Shown: positions 1 to 14,522, counted from the first letter of the stretch. The stretch is DNA of 64,000 nt from Labyrinthula sp. Ha (GCA_015227615.1 JAALGZ010000002.1:248001-312000), one strand, 5' to 3'. Notes: a model not told the origin generated them from the letters alone. Numbers and translations: made by a program.

Positions 1-3000
1 CCAAATGGATTAAAATTTCACACGTAAAGTAAGGATGAAAACTTATCAAATAAACCACCGTAAAGCACTTTCTTCAAACTGGTAGGGTAGATTTTTACCC
101 TTGTTTAAGTATGAAAGACCATTTTTCACAAAATTAACTTCATTTCTATTCATAACAAACCTGCGGTACTCACTGTGTTGAAAATTTTCTATAATAAACA
201 TTATGTTTAGAAAAAAAACAAAAGTTTTAACAACAGTTTAGTTCAGCTATGTAATTTTCCCTGCTTTGTCATGAAAATAGTTGTTTATACTGAAAAATAG
301 TAGCAACTACCGACCTCAGGTGATAAAAGGCTTCAACAAGTAGCAAAGACCTCGTTTTCGACTTATTGTGTGCGAAATTTGCTCACTAGTCGCGTCATAG
401 TCCAATTTTTTTTCCATGGATTGCTTTCATCTTTCATTAAAGGAACCTTTCGTCACTTTTTTAGTAGCCTTGTTTGGTCTTCAATTCAGGTAGGCAGAGT
501 GTTAGAGTTATCTGGAGCTATCAAAAAGGTGACACTTAACATTACAACTGACTTTTTAATGGAATAGTGTACTTAGCGTTTATTGCTGTTATAACTCTTT
601 AACGGAAGTGATTGGAATTAACGTTTAATTTTCTGCCATTAAGATACACTGGTAACACAACAAATGCAAGATGATAACTTGATGGACAGGTTGCAGTGAA
701 AATCATTCGTGAAAAGCCCACTAGTCACACGACCCATGCTCTGTTTTCATTTGCAAAGAATAGCAGAACGGAGAAGATAAAATAAATAATATCTAACAAC
801 CGGTTAACAAGTTTGCATTTAAAACCCGATATTTAGCCCAAACAAGAAACACCGAAAAGTTGTTCTAGTTAATCCAGTACTCTTTATACTAAGTCTAAAG
901 TGCCCTATTTAACGAACAGAGTAGAAAATCAATTGTTGTAGCTTAAACAAATAAGCTGAAGTCGAGTTTTGAAGACCTTATTAAGTACCAAAACATAAGT
1001 GAAGTTTATGTACGGTAAAGGAGACTAACACCACAAACCATTTTTAGGTTAAGCTTTGAATTTCTTTTAACCAGAGTCTTTTATTCAAATGTTCAACTTT
1101 GCCATTATGGAATATTTAGTTCTTATAAGTTTGAAGTAGCTGCATGAATTAGTAGCTCCTAGTAACTAGAGGTTATTGATGTCATAATTCCATTGCTGTT
1201 GTTCACAAGGAATCTAAAATCAGTCTAAGTAATGTTTCTGGTGAACGACTCAGGATAAAATATATAGGTGATTAAACTATACTACTACTATGAAATACCG
1301 TTAGTATTTGCTGTAGTTCCTAAACTATGAAGAAAGAAGATATTATTATGTAACTTTCATTCAGTAACTTTTTCATTTTAACCTAAGATGGAAAAAAGTG
1401 CACATACTCTTGGCTACTTAATTCTTGAAATCTGAAAGGTAAAGGTTATCGGTTTACCTTAGTAAATAAATGAGCTGTGTGAAATGCGAGCAAACTCTTC
1501 CTAACATAGTCAAACACTCTTTCAGTGATATACAAGAATATGCCAGATTTCATGTACACAGCTGTAGCAAACTGTACGCATATAACTATTTTGGGATGAA
1601 CCAACCAGTGAGAAGAGTATGTATTGCAAGAGGATACTATAAATATAAAGTAAGACATATATAGTTGCGGTTAGGGCCTTTTGCAGCACAATACTCTCTA
1701 TTTTCTAGTTTCATATTAAGAGTGTTCAACGTGACAGAAGTTGGCATGTTCCAGTAAAGCGAAAGATATCTTTGCTTTAAGAATCATACTTAATAAGTGT
1801 CTCCTTACTTATTCATCAAGGGCAGCTAGGTGCTACTAGTATTTTTTTGCGTTGTAATAAATTTGACCCGGAGTTATGGAAGGCTTAACTATTCGCTGAA
1901 CTTATTAAGGAATTGTTGCTACTCTATCAACTAGATCTATTGCAGTCTCTAGTGTGTCAGTCAAATACAAACAACAGCAAGATTAAAAATATGATGATGA
2001 TTTCATAGGCTTTACCAACTATTTCAAACAAATAATCTTATAAACATCCTATGACCTAATACTCTACTGGCATGTCTCTTAGTTGGTACTATTGTTGGAA
2101 GTGATGGTGCTACCAATTAATAATGTCTCATATGTGGGAAAGAACTCTACTTACTAAGACCCAAAAGCGGTGAATAGTTTACCTTATAATAATATTAACA
2201 GATTAGAGTCCAAAATATTTGGCTCTTTCCTAGAACTACTCGTTTTCCATCTAATATACCTAGTTCACCGGGAAAAGAACCCAGAAAGTAGAATATTTTG
2301 CTATAACAATGCCATGGAGTAAATTTCAGTCTTTCTTATGAGAAGAAACCTTATTAATTCTAGCTCACTCGCCGTTAATCCTCCGAAACGGGTATTTAAT
2401 CTGGCTCGGTATATTGTACAAAACTTACAATAGTTTAAGGAATCTTACTGTTGTGACCTAACAGCTCTTTTGAATTTGGTTCTATCGGAAGAATAAATAT
2501 AGGCAAAGAAATATTGAAGCTGCTCGTCTAAGTATGAAGCAATTGCTAACATTGCGTTCTACGAAAAACAAGGGCAATTACTTTCCACCCTTTCTTCTGC
2601 TATTCTTAGAATAAGGAGTATAAAACTAAAGCACCAGATCAACACCTTTAGAATAATATGAAAAGCTGTGCATACTTTTACGGAGGAGATCCCTTCAATT
2701 ACTAAACTATCTCTCTCTTGGTTTATCACTGTATTTGAAATACCACCAAGTAGCACTTAAATTCTTCTGTATCAATGCCTCCAGACGTCAGAAAGGTCAA
2801 GGTCTTCTAATCTTCACTCAGAACTCAGGCTCCAGTGAGATTTCTTGTTACAAGTTTTGAATAAAACTTCTAACAAAACGCTAATACGGTGTCCTTTCTA
2901 TCTTTATATAGGATTTCTCTCTAATTGTTTAATAGGTGTCCTCAAGCACTCGCCACCATAAGTCCTCAAACCAAATAAAAGGAATTAGACCTCTCTGTGA

Positions 3001-6000
3001 CATTTTATTTATTTGAGTTCTATACAATTTTATTACTAATTCTCAAATCATTAGTCCTATAAATATAATATTTTTACATTTCAAGTATTAAAAGTACTAT
3101 AAGAAATCAACAACCTGCTTTAAATAATTTGTATTGGATAACATACCCCATGGATATACGTTGATTCTTTCTAAGTTTTCTGATTGACTGATTACCTAGG
3201 AACAATTTAGGCATCTGGTCTAACCCATTACATGTGTGTCTAACCTAACACTACCACAATCTTCTTTGACTATATTAGAGCTATTATAGTACTATATTTA
3301 CACTATGAGTATGAGAAACCGTCGCATAAGACAACTAGTCATTGGGATAAAAACTTCCCAGTTTCCCGAAATTTACTTTAATCTAACATAGAAATAAAAT
3401 TTAAGCTAAAAAGTACAAAGAAAGAGTGAAACAATTCGCGTAATATACAGAACAAGCTCGTTGAAAATCAATAGTGTTCCAAGTAGGGACAGGTTTTCTT
3501 ACGGTAGTGTCTGCATATACAGCTCAAGAAACCGTTAGTAAAGTATCAATTTATAACTGGTTGAAATAAGTCAAAACCGATACTGAGGGAGAAACTACGT
3601 AAAAAAAACGATTTTTCTTCAAGTAGAATAAATTTCCAACCTTAACACTTCACAGGCTACCTTTCTCAGATTAATTTAAATATTTAACCATAGGTTTGGG
3701 CTAGAAACCACATAGCTGGAAACCCCCGGGAGCCACGAAAAAAACTAATCGGTTTTTAACAGAATATAGAATCATTTATCTCTAAAACTCTCTTGGACTT
3801 TATTAAGAAAAAAATTCACCTGGTAAGGTTGGAATTTGAAAAGGAGTAAATGGTGATTTTGAAACATGTAAAAATGTTACTAAAGGATTCAAATTTGACG
3901 ATTCAATTAACCGGAATAACAGTTCAATGGAAAGAAGAGAAAACATTCTTTGCATACGTGTTGTGGCCATGTGAAAAAACTAATACTACGTTCAAACCGT
4001 TTTCCGTCCAAAATAGAATGCAAATTTTCAGCCATCATATCAAATGTGAATTCAGGAGTTGTATTTTGAAGAAAGGTGGTTAAAGTATGTGTACTGTTAT
4101 TTAAAGATATTTAAATAACTAAAAAATATCTCTCCAGTAGCTGTTACTTCTTTGCCTATAAATATGGCCTTTGTTTTCTACTTTTTTTCATCTTCAAAGT
4201 CATATTCAAGAAATATCAGCAGTTCTTAATCGGGGTGAATCAAAAAATGCACATACTTTCTATTTAAGTTATATATTATTACCTTAGGCGATAATTTGAT
4301 TGTAACTTCTAACTGGTAATTTTAGACCAATGGCTATATCGCAATACTTTCATTAACAAATACCGTTAAATACTCTCGGTAATGAGCTTTCTTGTGAGTC
4401 TCGTTATTTGTTCGACGCTTCAATTGTATCTTCAAATCTAGGTATTAATATTATCCTTTTATCTAACCTCAAAGAACTATCAAAAAAGTCTTTAAGGCCT
4501 ACTTCAATCCTCCAATGAAGCTCTACTACCTCAAGTACTAATGACATTCTAGATATATTTTTTGCATAATATACACTCCTATTCACATACTCAGCCTCTT
4601 CGTGCTAAACTTCGTCTTTGTGCCACATAGATCATTTTTGAAATTCTGAAACAAATCATCTTGAGAAATTGGGTGAAACAAAATTAATCATTGTTTACAA
4701 GAAGTTTTAATAATTCATGTCAATTGCATTAGTTCTTAAACCTGGTCCTTGAAACATTTTTAATAATAAGTGTATGTTCTTAGTTACTTATTCGTTGTTG
4801 ATTTCATCTAATTTCTAATAGTTACAAATGAACTATTACCCATGATTCTTATGGAAAATGTATGTGGTTGCTAATTCAATTAGCGTAACTTTTTCCTATG
4901 AGATCTTCAGGCAATTTAGTGAACAATGTGGAATCCTAAGCTTTACTTAAGTTGTTTCAGTTATTTTTTATGTTCATCACAACAATCAATGCTTATAGAG
5001 GAGTGATCCAGAATAACCTTGATGTGACTCTAGAAAGGCTAGTTGTGTCTCAACATTTTCACAAGCTTCTGAAACTACTTCCTAAAATTTAAATTTCATC
5101 TTTAGGGTTTCCAATTTCCATATGTTGATACCAGTTTAAATGCATATAATATATAAAGGGATAGAAATTCTTATCCGGGTGGAGATTTTTTGTAGTCACC
5201 AGATTGTCGCAGACCTTGGGGAAAATTATCCTGAGTTTACATAACAAAAAATTTAGAGCTCGGTCAATTTCGAACCTTCAGTTTAGGTTATTTTATCGGT
5301 GCTAGTTTCATCTTTCTCTCTTTGATAGTAGATGGATCATATAAGGGAAACTTCAAGTATGTATATCCCATCCAATTTTTCAACAGTTTTATTATTATGC
5401 CTCATTATGCTCATTGCTTAGGGACATTTGGCAGTTCAGAATTTCCATAATATCGATGTATTCTAAGATACCGATGTTCTGGGAGGAAGTAAATGTGAGA
5501 TCCAACGCTCTTAAGACAACTTAATGGGCAATCATGTTTTTCTTGCTCTCTTATTATTTTTAGATAGAAGGTGTACTTTGTTGGGATAAAAACTTATTGA
5601 GAGATTGGTATACCCACTTGTGGTGTTAGTCTTACTCCTTGACAATATTCTTGACACTTTGATGGGAATTCTTTAGGAGGTTGTGGTTCGAGTTCAGTTC
5701 CGGTTAAAAAAATAATTAAAACTTATAAGAAATTTTGTTTCTGTTTTTTATGATGAATTGTGAATATTTTTAACTGAAGGAATTACTTTTACATAGTTTC
5801 TGTTATAGTACTTTTATACCTATCTTTTATTCCTCTAACCACTTGAGGAGAATTAGCACCACATCGTTAAGTATGAAACCATACTACTCTAAGATTTAAA
5901 AACATTACTTGGTTTTCATGGAATCTTTTTATAGGCCTTAGATATATTAAAATATTATATTCAATTTTCTATGGTATAGAAACATGTAGTTATTAATATT

Positions 6001-9000
6001 TTGGCGAGACTTCTTCTCATGTGATACAAATTGAGGGAGTTAATTTCGATGTTTCCAAATATTATCAAACCAGGTTTTTATCTTGAGAAAATTTAGAGCC
6101 ATACTTAATTCTAGACTATCAATTACAACTACTATGCACTTATAGTTGTCGATTAGTAGAATGCTTTGTCTTTCAATATAAATTGGATTTTTTGGTTTTG
6201 TCAGAGGATTTTTCTTTATCTTCCTTCGAGAGCAGATAATCATTAACATTTGCTCCCTCTTATAATTTTTATCCCATAATATAAATTAATAGTCTGTGGC
6301 AAATATATGAAACTGATGTTCCAAACATCGGTAACCATTTCAATAATAAAACTTTGCAAGGGTTATATTTATATTAGTGACCAAAATAGAGTCAAATAAG
6401 CTCTGTCTTTAGTCTTTTAACAAGACCCAGGGTCCTCTTATATCCTTTTAGACGAATAACCCTTTTAAGCTTATATGTTCCAGCTAAAGATTTTAGCTTC
6501 TTTCCCGTTGAAATGACCACAGTTTTATCATCTGCAACAGTTAAAAGCCCGAAACAAATCTTACATAGTTGAATTAGTTTAGAAAAAAACAGTTTTATAA
6601 TTTTAAAATATACTCTTACTACATAATAAATAACTTACGTTAGGTATGTTTTCTCTAAAGAACTCCAAGCTAAAGCTTAATGAAACTATTTTAGTTATGT
6701 TCATGAGTATTCTAAACTTTAGCTTTCACTTAGTATAATATTATTATTTTATCTTTATTAGGAATTTTTACTTCGGACAGAGAAAGTCCTAAAATAAAAT
6801 CAAAATATTTATCAAATATTTCCTATAGTGATAAAACTCTAGGGTCAGAGTTTCCATTGATACTGTTCTAGCTAATCTCCAACAACTTCGAGTCTTCTCT
6901 CTTGTTTTATCCCATTTTTAGTTACATGTTTTGTCATATCATATGTTATTTTGCAATTTTATATAACTTCTTAGTAAGTTGATATCTTTTATGGGACCCA
7001 CCTTGAAGATTATCCTTAAGTTTATTTCGTAAGCAAGGTCAGAAAACTGCTGCTAATATGTGCTGCGCCTAATTTCACACTTTGTATTTCTTAATCGGGG
7101 TTTATATATTTCTGAATGTATGTTTAACGGTGGAGAAGTCTCCAATAAATGCGGAAGTTGGTATTTTTAAAAGTCTATTTCGAGTATTCTTAGACGCCCT
7201 GAATTAATTTCACTTATCATTTTGAAGAGAGTTTCAAAGTTCCCGATATCTAGGAAGTATTTGTTCATAAATTGTTATATTTACGCATAGACCTTACTAG
7301 CTATTTTGCAATTGCTAAAAAGTTCTATGTGATCTAGCGTGTATTGTTTTGTTATAGAGTTACTTATGGAATGTACGTGTATAAGCTTTCTCGTTGCTTA
7401 ATTGACGGAACTGATTATGTTATATACCGTTTGTAGACATATCCTCGTGGTTATTGAATTGACCCAAGTGATCGGGGTTTGTAAAAATATGTGCAATATA
7501 TTTCTGATTGGATTTCAGTTATTGAGGTAGGTGAAAATATGATATGTTGACCACGTTCTCTCGTAGTAAGTGTGAGATTATTGTTGACATACATAGTAGA
7601 TTATCTTACTTGATTCTTAAGTTTTTCTTTTCAGTCTATCATGTTATATATAGTAGATGGAATCTATTATGTTTATATACTTAACACAAACCAGGTTTCA
7701 TTTTAAAAGATCCTAAATAAGTTATGGGTTATTGAATATGAAAAACCGTTAGTTTCACTTGAATGCATAAGAACATATTTTACTGATAATGTCACAAAGA
7801 TAGGAGCTGCTTACTGAGGACAGAACTTATTGTTAAGTTAATAAATATAGCCGTGATGAAGTATTAACATAGTTCTGGGCAGAAACTGTGTGCTTCATAA
7901 ACCAGTCTATCCGTGCAATCCTCCCTTATGATTACTTTCAGCTACATATACTGGAAAACGATTGGTAAAACAAATGTCTTCAGCATTGATTAATAAGACT
8001 GAGTTATCTCGAGAATAATAATTTGGTATGATTAAAACGGAGAATACAGCTATGTCAAGCTTGAATTCTAAACAATAGAAAATAGGCGTGCTGACAATAA
8101 TTAGTTAACCTGTGATTATCTCCTGTAAGGTATTAAAATGCATCATATTTGATAGGCTAGTAGGATATGTCAATTTCCTTAAGAGCCCTTTCAGCAGGAA
8201 ATTATAATGATTATATCCTTAGATTCACTATGGACAGTCGCTTGGATTTTTATGGTTTGCTTAGTATTATCCACATCACTTCAATGGTATCATTTCACTT
8301 TTTACTCACTCTGGAGACATAAACTCAATCTAGATATGGGAGTTTTAATAACCAAAAAAAATCCAAAAATTTTTTTAATATATCTCCTGTATGAGAGACT
8401 GTTAGTTTTTGAATTTATAATGACTGCAAATACCTGAAATTTTAAGACCCTTAATTGGTTCTAAAGACATAAGTAGAAAACTTACCGAAGAAACTAACTA
8501 TCTAATGGTAATGTTTCCAATAACGGGATAGATTCAACTTTTACCATTAGTTACATGAATATTGACGACTCTTTATTCACTTAAAGATTTTAGTAAATAA
8601 ATATATTCACTCTCTTAAGAAGAACACCGTGATATGAATAATGATATATGCTTTATCAACTTGGTTGCTCAGTTTGATTTGAATGAATACCTTCATATCA
8701 GATTTTAGAAATAAATTTACTTGTGATTTTAATGGAATATCTATGTTACCACCATTGATATAGTAATAAATATATTCGATGCTTTTGTCTTAGGCAACTG
8801 GTCTTTAGTGACAGTTCATATCCCTGAGACTAGTTACTACTAGGATCTTTGTTCCATTTCTTTCCTAGATTTAATTCTTCTTCGCATGTTCAATTAGTTA
8901 GATATTCAGTCAAATTTAGCTTTGTATAGACATCTTATTCTCTTTGGACATAGTTTCATATTATGCAACTGCACTCGTTTAATTAGTTTCGTACCATTTT

Positions 9001-12000
9001 TCACCTTTAGACTCTTTAGAATGAACTATTTCTAATTTTTCCGAGTTCGACAAAGTCACACCCAAATTTTTGTAAGAAATCTAAGAATTTTATTTTTTTA
9101 TTTATCTCTTAAAATTGTCTTCAACACAAAATTTTCATTATACTTGGTCCTCATTTACTGTACCCTCGCATGCTAATATAATCAGGGAAAAATTCGCACG
9201 CAGAGGCAAGTTTCAATTCAAATTTAAGGTTTGATATAAAATTAAAAACTTGGTTGCAGCAGCTGCAGAGAAAGATCCCAAGTTTTGATCTAAAACTCTA
9301 TCAATTAAGGTCTACGGTCTCTATGATTAAGGTATTAGAGCAACCTGACGAAGTATCTTTGTGATTGTCATTTTCAATTGCCATTAAGCAGTGGCACAGG
9401 AAAACTAAGTATTAACCCTAGGTTTGCAACCCTGGAAACTAAGAAAAAACATATTATCACATTTTATTATTGGTGAGATAGTAATGAAAATTAATGGAGG
9501 TATAGGATTAGTTTTAAAAGAGTGATAATAGACTGGATCTCAGTCTACTAAGGGAAAAGACGGTAGAGATAGTTTGCTTACCATGGAGTCTCTATATATT
9601 TTTATTTTCCTGCTTGTAATACAACATATATAGAAGGACACCTATATTGACCAAAGTATAAGTTATTGGTGTCGAGAAATAAGAATATGTTTCTTGATAT
9701 ATGTACTTTCATGAGTTTTTCTACATAATTGTACCCTTTATAGAGAAATGATAAAGCAGTTTTAAGAGTTCTCGAAACTTCTTCAGATTTCCACCCTTAT
9801 CCTGTTCTTTTAGTTTTTTTGAATGACAGTTGATTAAGAATTTATCTCACCCTATCTTCGGTGGGAGTTTTCTTACGCCCAGTACTGTACCATAGCCCAT
9901 AGTTCCTCAATAAGATCAACTATATTCACTTAATCTTTGCATCTGTGAAGTTAGCAACATAACTAATACATATATTTACAGTATGGATTAAAGAGATTAT
10001 GTAGCTCCACCTTCGTGTTCACACCTACTCTACCCATCTTAAACTGGTACAAGATAATTAAAAAGGATAATAACTCATACTAAAACATACTTCAGAGATG
10101 AAGAAGTCGCAGCTACTTGATTTTTTACCACATATCTAATTTCCAGCTTCGTGTTTAAACCAAGGTAGAAATAATCTTATATCCATACTTGCCATCAAAG
10201 CGGAAGTTCCTATTCAGTTCTTTGGAAGATTTAGCACTAGAACACCATGAAAACATATTCCAACAAGTGTACAATCTAGTTCCATGTTATCCACTTCATA
10301 TAAGAAACTTAACAAATTCGAGTAAATTAAGAGCTGTATTGAATCTCATATTTCCATAAACTGACCATCAAAGTTTTCTGTTCGAGAATTTTACCACAAT
10401 GTATCTTTGGCAATGATCTATATCACCTAGAGTGAAAGGCTTTGTTCTGTTATCCAAGATAACTTGAACATATGATAATTGAATTTAAACAAGAGGTTCT
10501 AAGTCAAACTCTCGTACTTCGCCAAAAATCTTGATAAACGCTCTCTTAGCGAATCTAAGCAACATTGTTCTCGGAATGATCGGAAGAAGAATAACTTTTC
10601 TTGTCCTTTACTAGGAACTATTTGAAAATATTAACCTTGAAAGAATTTATTAACTGTTTTTAACTTTTCCAAGGATGATACCTTCCTAGAGTTGGGTAGC
10701 TGCATCGTTCATATCCTGAATTAATTCTACCCCAAAAATAAAAAAATATCCTGATTCCCCTGTATGTCGTATCGGAAAACTATTCCTTATATGTTCTCAA
10801 TATTCAGCAGATATAGAAGTTAAAATTATCGAAAAGAAAATAATAGAATCGGTAACAATATAGTACTTGCCACAACCAATTCTCACAATTCTGTAATGTA
10901 TAAACTCAAGTATAGTGTCTATTTACTGATTGCTTAAATGTAGATCATGATATGGTTGATCTGTAGCTCTTACACACCCAAAAGTCGGATAACAAAACAA
11001 TGAGAGTAATACAAAGGCCAATGTTTCAGTAGGCTAGAGCCTGTAGCACGCTTCATTACATCTTACGGCAATACGCCAAAGCGTTTCCAACACAGTCTCC
11101 ATACATATGGCTGCCATAATACATGTGTCCAATTTAGTGAGCAATGATTGCACACCATTCGCATTTAAGCCCTCAGTTCTAAGCGCAGAGGTATCTGCTG
11201 TTTTGTTTCAGCTACATTAACCATGTGGTACTAAGCCTCCAATCTCCGTGCAAAGAATATGAAAAAAGGTAGTAATTCTCAAAATGAATTCCCAACCCTT
11301 GTAGAAGCGACCTGGTATTGTTCATTAGACCAAAATTTGTATTCGGCACGTTTGAGCAGTTTTCTGCTATTTTTTACTTTCAAGTTCAAGACAAGAACAA
11401 GTTGTCTCATCAGCATAAACAATCCTTTGAAAGAAGGCTGCAAATTCTCGAGAAAAAATGCTATCCTCTTTTGCTAAGATATTCACAATAGCCTGAAGCA
11501 CTGATTGTCATGTACCACCTTGATTCTTCAATATTTAGGAGGTGAAAGCATAACTATCTTAAATGCAAAAGCACTGAGGTTGCTTTGAGTAATTCATTTC
11601 TTTCACAACTTGAATTATTCGTTTGAAAAGCATCACTTTGCTTCTCCATGTAAATATCTTCTTTCTTCCAACTGGCTCAAGTTTCTTTTAACTGGATACA
11701 GTGTAAAGATATGTTTGAGGCTCCAATATGTTGAATCTTGGTTTCACGTGTTTCATAAACCATTTATTATTGTTTGTTTCTCCCTACTAATTCTACGTTA
11801 AAGCTTCTTCTTGCGGAACCCAATGTCGCCACCTAACTATTTTAATCTATTGTATTGAAAATAATGGCGAGTTTCTAATTATCTCCATAAACATCAGGTC
11901 AAAATCATAACTCCGTATACTCTACTACAGGAACGTTTGGCACTACTTGATATCCCGAGAACTGACAGAATATAATCTCACTTGCAGGGAGCTCATATCC

Positions 12001-13660
12001 TATGCTTTTGATCTCTTTGGGATAACAACCGAAGATGAGCATCAAAAAGAATACGATAACCATCATAACTTCAAGAAGGTACTTCTTTTTCTATGTGTAT
12101 CTCTGTTTTGTCTAATGTGTCTCTAATGACATGCGGAAATAGTGCCCAGCACCACTTCAGGAGTTGAAAAAAGCCACACGCTCCAACTTTTTGATCAGAT
12201 CCTAAGTACACTGGATAAATAGCCAACACTTTTCACAAGGTAAGCCACTCAGCAGCACGGACGGGTTTTCTCTTCCAAAGAATAAATTCTTACCTTATTA
12301 GCCAGTATATGTGAACTGATACCTCAATTCTATTATGCCTTTTCAGGAATACTAATTGATACGTTTTACCGGGGCTTACACGTGATATAACGTTAGAATG
12401 ACTCATCGGCAGGCATGGGAATTGATAAGAATCATCAACATTTATTTGATGATTATTGTGTTGGTGACTATCAATACAAGGATTGGGATATGGATTTTTA
12501 TTAAATAATTCTGATTATATTCTGAGTATCAAATGTTTATGAATGCAAGATCAAGTTAGATGACCTTGGGGCAAACGACGAAAGAACATATATTTTATTT
12601 ATACGCCGTATCAATTTTCATATACTAAGGCCATTTCACCTGAGAATACTCGGGTAAAATGATCCGGTACGGCCATATGCCGCAAATTTGTATTAATTTC
12701 ATATGGGGGTACAATTAAGCATAGATTATTCAGTCGTTTGGCCCAATGAGTTACTGATGTTCAATTAAACATAAATAATCAACCAAAATGGTTCAGGTTT
12801 TGTCAAAATCAATCAACAAAAAACTGCGGGCAAAATTCTTAATGATAAATACTCAATAAATCAAATCCGATTCTTATTCATCCGTTCTAGTCTTCCCAAG
12901 AAGTTGCCTTTATTTTTATCGGTAAGTGCCGTGTATATCGTTAAAAACCCAAACTCTTCTACTAACTCCGGTACAGAATCCCCATTCCTGTATTACCCAA
13001 GAAATATGGCGATTACCTGGATGCAAATAAAGGGTTAGTTGCTTACTGGGTTTTCCGGTGGAAACGGGGCTACCATCTTGCTTCTCTGCTCTGTTCTGTA
13101 CAAAATGCTATATTAAGGGTTTGTACTTCCCAGAATTGTTGGGTTCACCTTGTCTTACAATGTTTGTCGAAACTTGATTTAGATTTTGGAAATTAAGAAT
13201 CTACTTCGGTTGTTGGAGTTAAGTCAAAAATGGTTCTAGAACTACTGCTATTGCATTATTAATTGTATTAATACAACCTTCTTAAGTTCTCATAGAACTT
13301 CTGTAGAACTGGACCAAGACAAAACTCAGGAACATTTTCATTTTATGCGATTAGCTGGTAAAAACAATCTTTATGGCTTAATCAACATTTGTAATCAATG
13401 AACAGATATTCTCACGAGAAAGTTAGGAATAGGTCGAAATATATAAGCACTTAGAGTAAACTAATGCTCGTCGCAAAGAGCTCAAGGATTGTAAAACTTT
13501 TTCAAGTTAAGCTGGTTTGGTGCAGGATAATTCCTTTTGTTTCAAAATGAGCATTGGCGTCCCAGAATCCATACGGAAACACACCTTCCAAATGAGGAGT
13601 GTAAATGTCCATTGACAAACAGAAAAGAACCTAAGACCGCTGATCTCGAAGAAAACAGGA
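1..13660. other. Gene-poor AT-rich stretch, no supported gene
   Basis: I see no gene here that I can support. Open frames on both strands stay below about 80 codons, show no recognisable motif, and do not join through the roughly 30-nt introns seen elsewhere in the window. The part from about 11.0 to 13.1 kb is slightly richer in G+C and may contain worn repeat DNA. It includes one copy of a dispersed repeat (12775-12873) and a GGCCATATG-containing element near 12670. No tRNA or rRNA was recognised by eye, although a covariance search was not possible. Confidence 0.55.
12775..12873 (+). repeat. Dispersed repeat, copy 1
   Basis: This segment shares an ordered series of short matches with 35375-35490, including ATAATCAA, AATGGT, TTGTCAA, CGGGCAAAATT and AATAAATC followed by ATCCGA. 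The matches run in the same order and at similar spacing, so the two are probably diverged copies of one element. No coding potential is visible. It may be a worn non-autonomous transposon or part of a longer repeat family. Confidence 0.4.
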
Positions 13661-14476
13661 TCAAAAAACTTGAATGATTCTTCGAACAGGTTTTTGGATT
13701 TCTTTCTTGGCTATAGTTACTTCTAGTAACCCATCACTAACTTTAGCACTGAGCTGGTCAAAGTCACAGTCTTCTGGAAGTTTGAGATTTCTCTTCTTGG
13801 TTCCAATATTTCTTTCTCGCAGTAAATAACTCACTTCAAAATCAAACTCCTCCAGCTCAAATATTACCGACACAAAGAGATGCCCTTCTTCTACATGAAT
13901 TTCAACATTTTCTTTCTTAACTCTTGGAACGTCAAACTTCACCATGTAGTATTTTGAGTATTCGAGCAGATCATACTTAAACTCCGTTTTCTCTTTTATA
14001 CTCTGCAAAAAACGAGTTCGCTTTGCCATTTTTGAAGGTGTTGATCCTGATCTATTACAATGATCTCTGTGTTTTCTAATTTCTGTTGTATTCCCTCCAG
14101 TTCGCTTAATAGTTTCATCTCCACAATACAAGCATTTTGCAAACCTTTTACGAGATTTTTCAAAATATATATAATACTTTGAGTGCTCTGAGACGACTCG
14201 TTTTCCTCGATTTTTTTGGGTAATCGTTACGCCGTGTTTTTTTTCCAATTCTCTCCATGCCTTTATGCACTCTTCGGGTGGTACTTCGAACTCCTCATCT
14301 GCAGGCTTTATAGATCTCAGAATCTGATTATCTGTGAAAGGCTCGTGACATCTAGGAATAACTGGTCTATCTGGATATCTTGTTTGGTGCTCAGGTGACA
14401 AATATATATCAGCTACATTTGGATTCATCTTTGCTTTCCTCAACAAACAACAGCAAGCTGCACACATTTTGGGCAT
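13661..14476 (-). CDS. BED-type zinc finger fused to small heat shock (alpha-crystallin) domain
   Basis: This is an intronless 271-residue protein. An N-terminal region of about 90 residues has no recognised fold. A BED-type finger follows at about 96-141, with SEHSKYYIYFEK, C115, C118, H136 and C140 as likely zinc ligands. Residues about 165-258 form an alpha-crystallin/Hsp20 domain: VKFDVPRVKKENVEIHVEEG, then RERNIGTKKRNLKLPEDCDF, then the signature AKVSDGLLEVTI (the A-x-x-x-D-G-L-L pattern). The tail RRIIQVF has an I-x-V motif like the one that docks sHSP oligomers. BED fingers bind DNA in chromatin-boundary factors and transposases; Hsp20 domains bind unfolded protein. I infer a nuclear or DNA-tethered chaperone-like protein. 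The start could also be Met17. The gene is divergent from the 14523 gene, 46 bp away, with a palindromic CRE between them. A BED transposase origin for the N-terminal half is possible. Confidence 0.8.
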   Translation of the reverse strand: MPKMCAACCCLLRKAKMNPNVADIYLSPEHQTRYPDRPVIPRCHEPFTDNQILRSIKPADEEFEVPPEECIKAWRELEKKHGVTITQKNRGKRVVSEHSKYYIYFEKSRKRFAKCLYCGDETIKRTGGNTTEIRKHRDHCNRSGSTPSKMAKRTRFLQSIKEKTEFKYDLLEYSKYYMVKFDVPRVKKENVEIHVEEGHLFVSVIFELEEFDFEVSYLLRERNIGTKKRNLKLPEDCDFDQLSAKVSDGLLEVTIAKKEIQKPVRRIIQVF

Positions 14477-14522
14477 GTTCGCATTGCATACAACCTTTTA
14501 ATGACGTCATTTAAAGAAGAAA
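14477..14522. promoter_or_regulatory. Compact bidirectional promoter with a palindromic CRE
   Basis: Only 46 bp separate the divergent start codons at 14476 (minus) and 14523 (plus). The spacer contains the 8-bp palindrome TGACGTCA at 14502-14509, which is the full cAMP-response element bound by CREB/ATF-type bZIP dimers in animals, fungi and plants. Its central, symmetric placement suits joint control of both genes. Seen: the sequence and spacing. Inferred: that it binds a bZIP factor in this organism. Confidence 0.5.

Noticed and set aside
10990-11860. Minus-strand broken readings such as RIVYADETTC and WSNEQYQVASTRVGNSF that loosely recall a Tc1/mariner-type transposase
   Set aside because: The resemblance needs several frame changes, and the catalytic residues cannot be placed in order. 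It could be chance in slightly GC-richer DNA.
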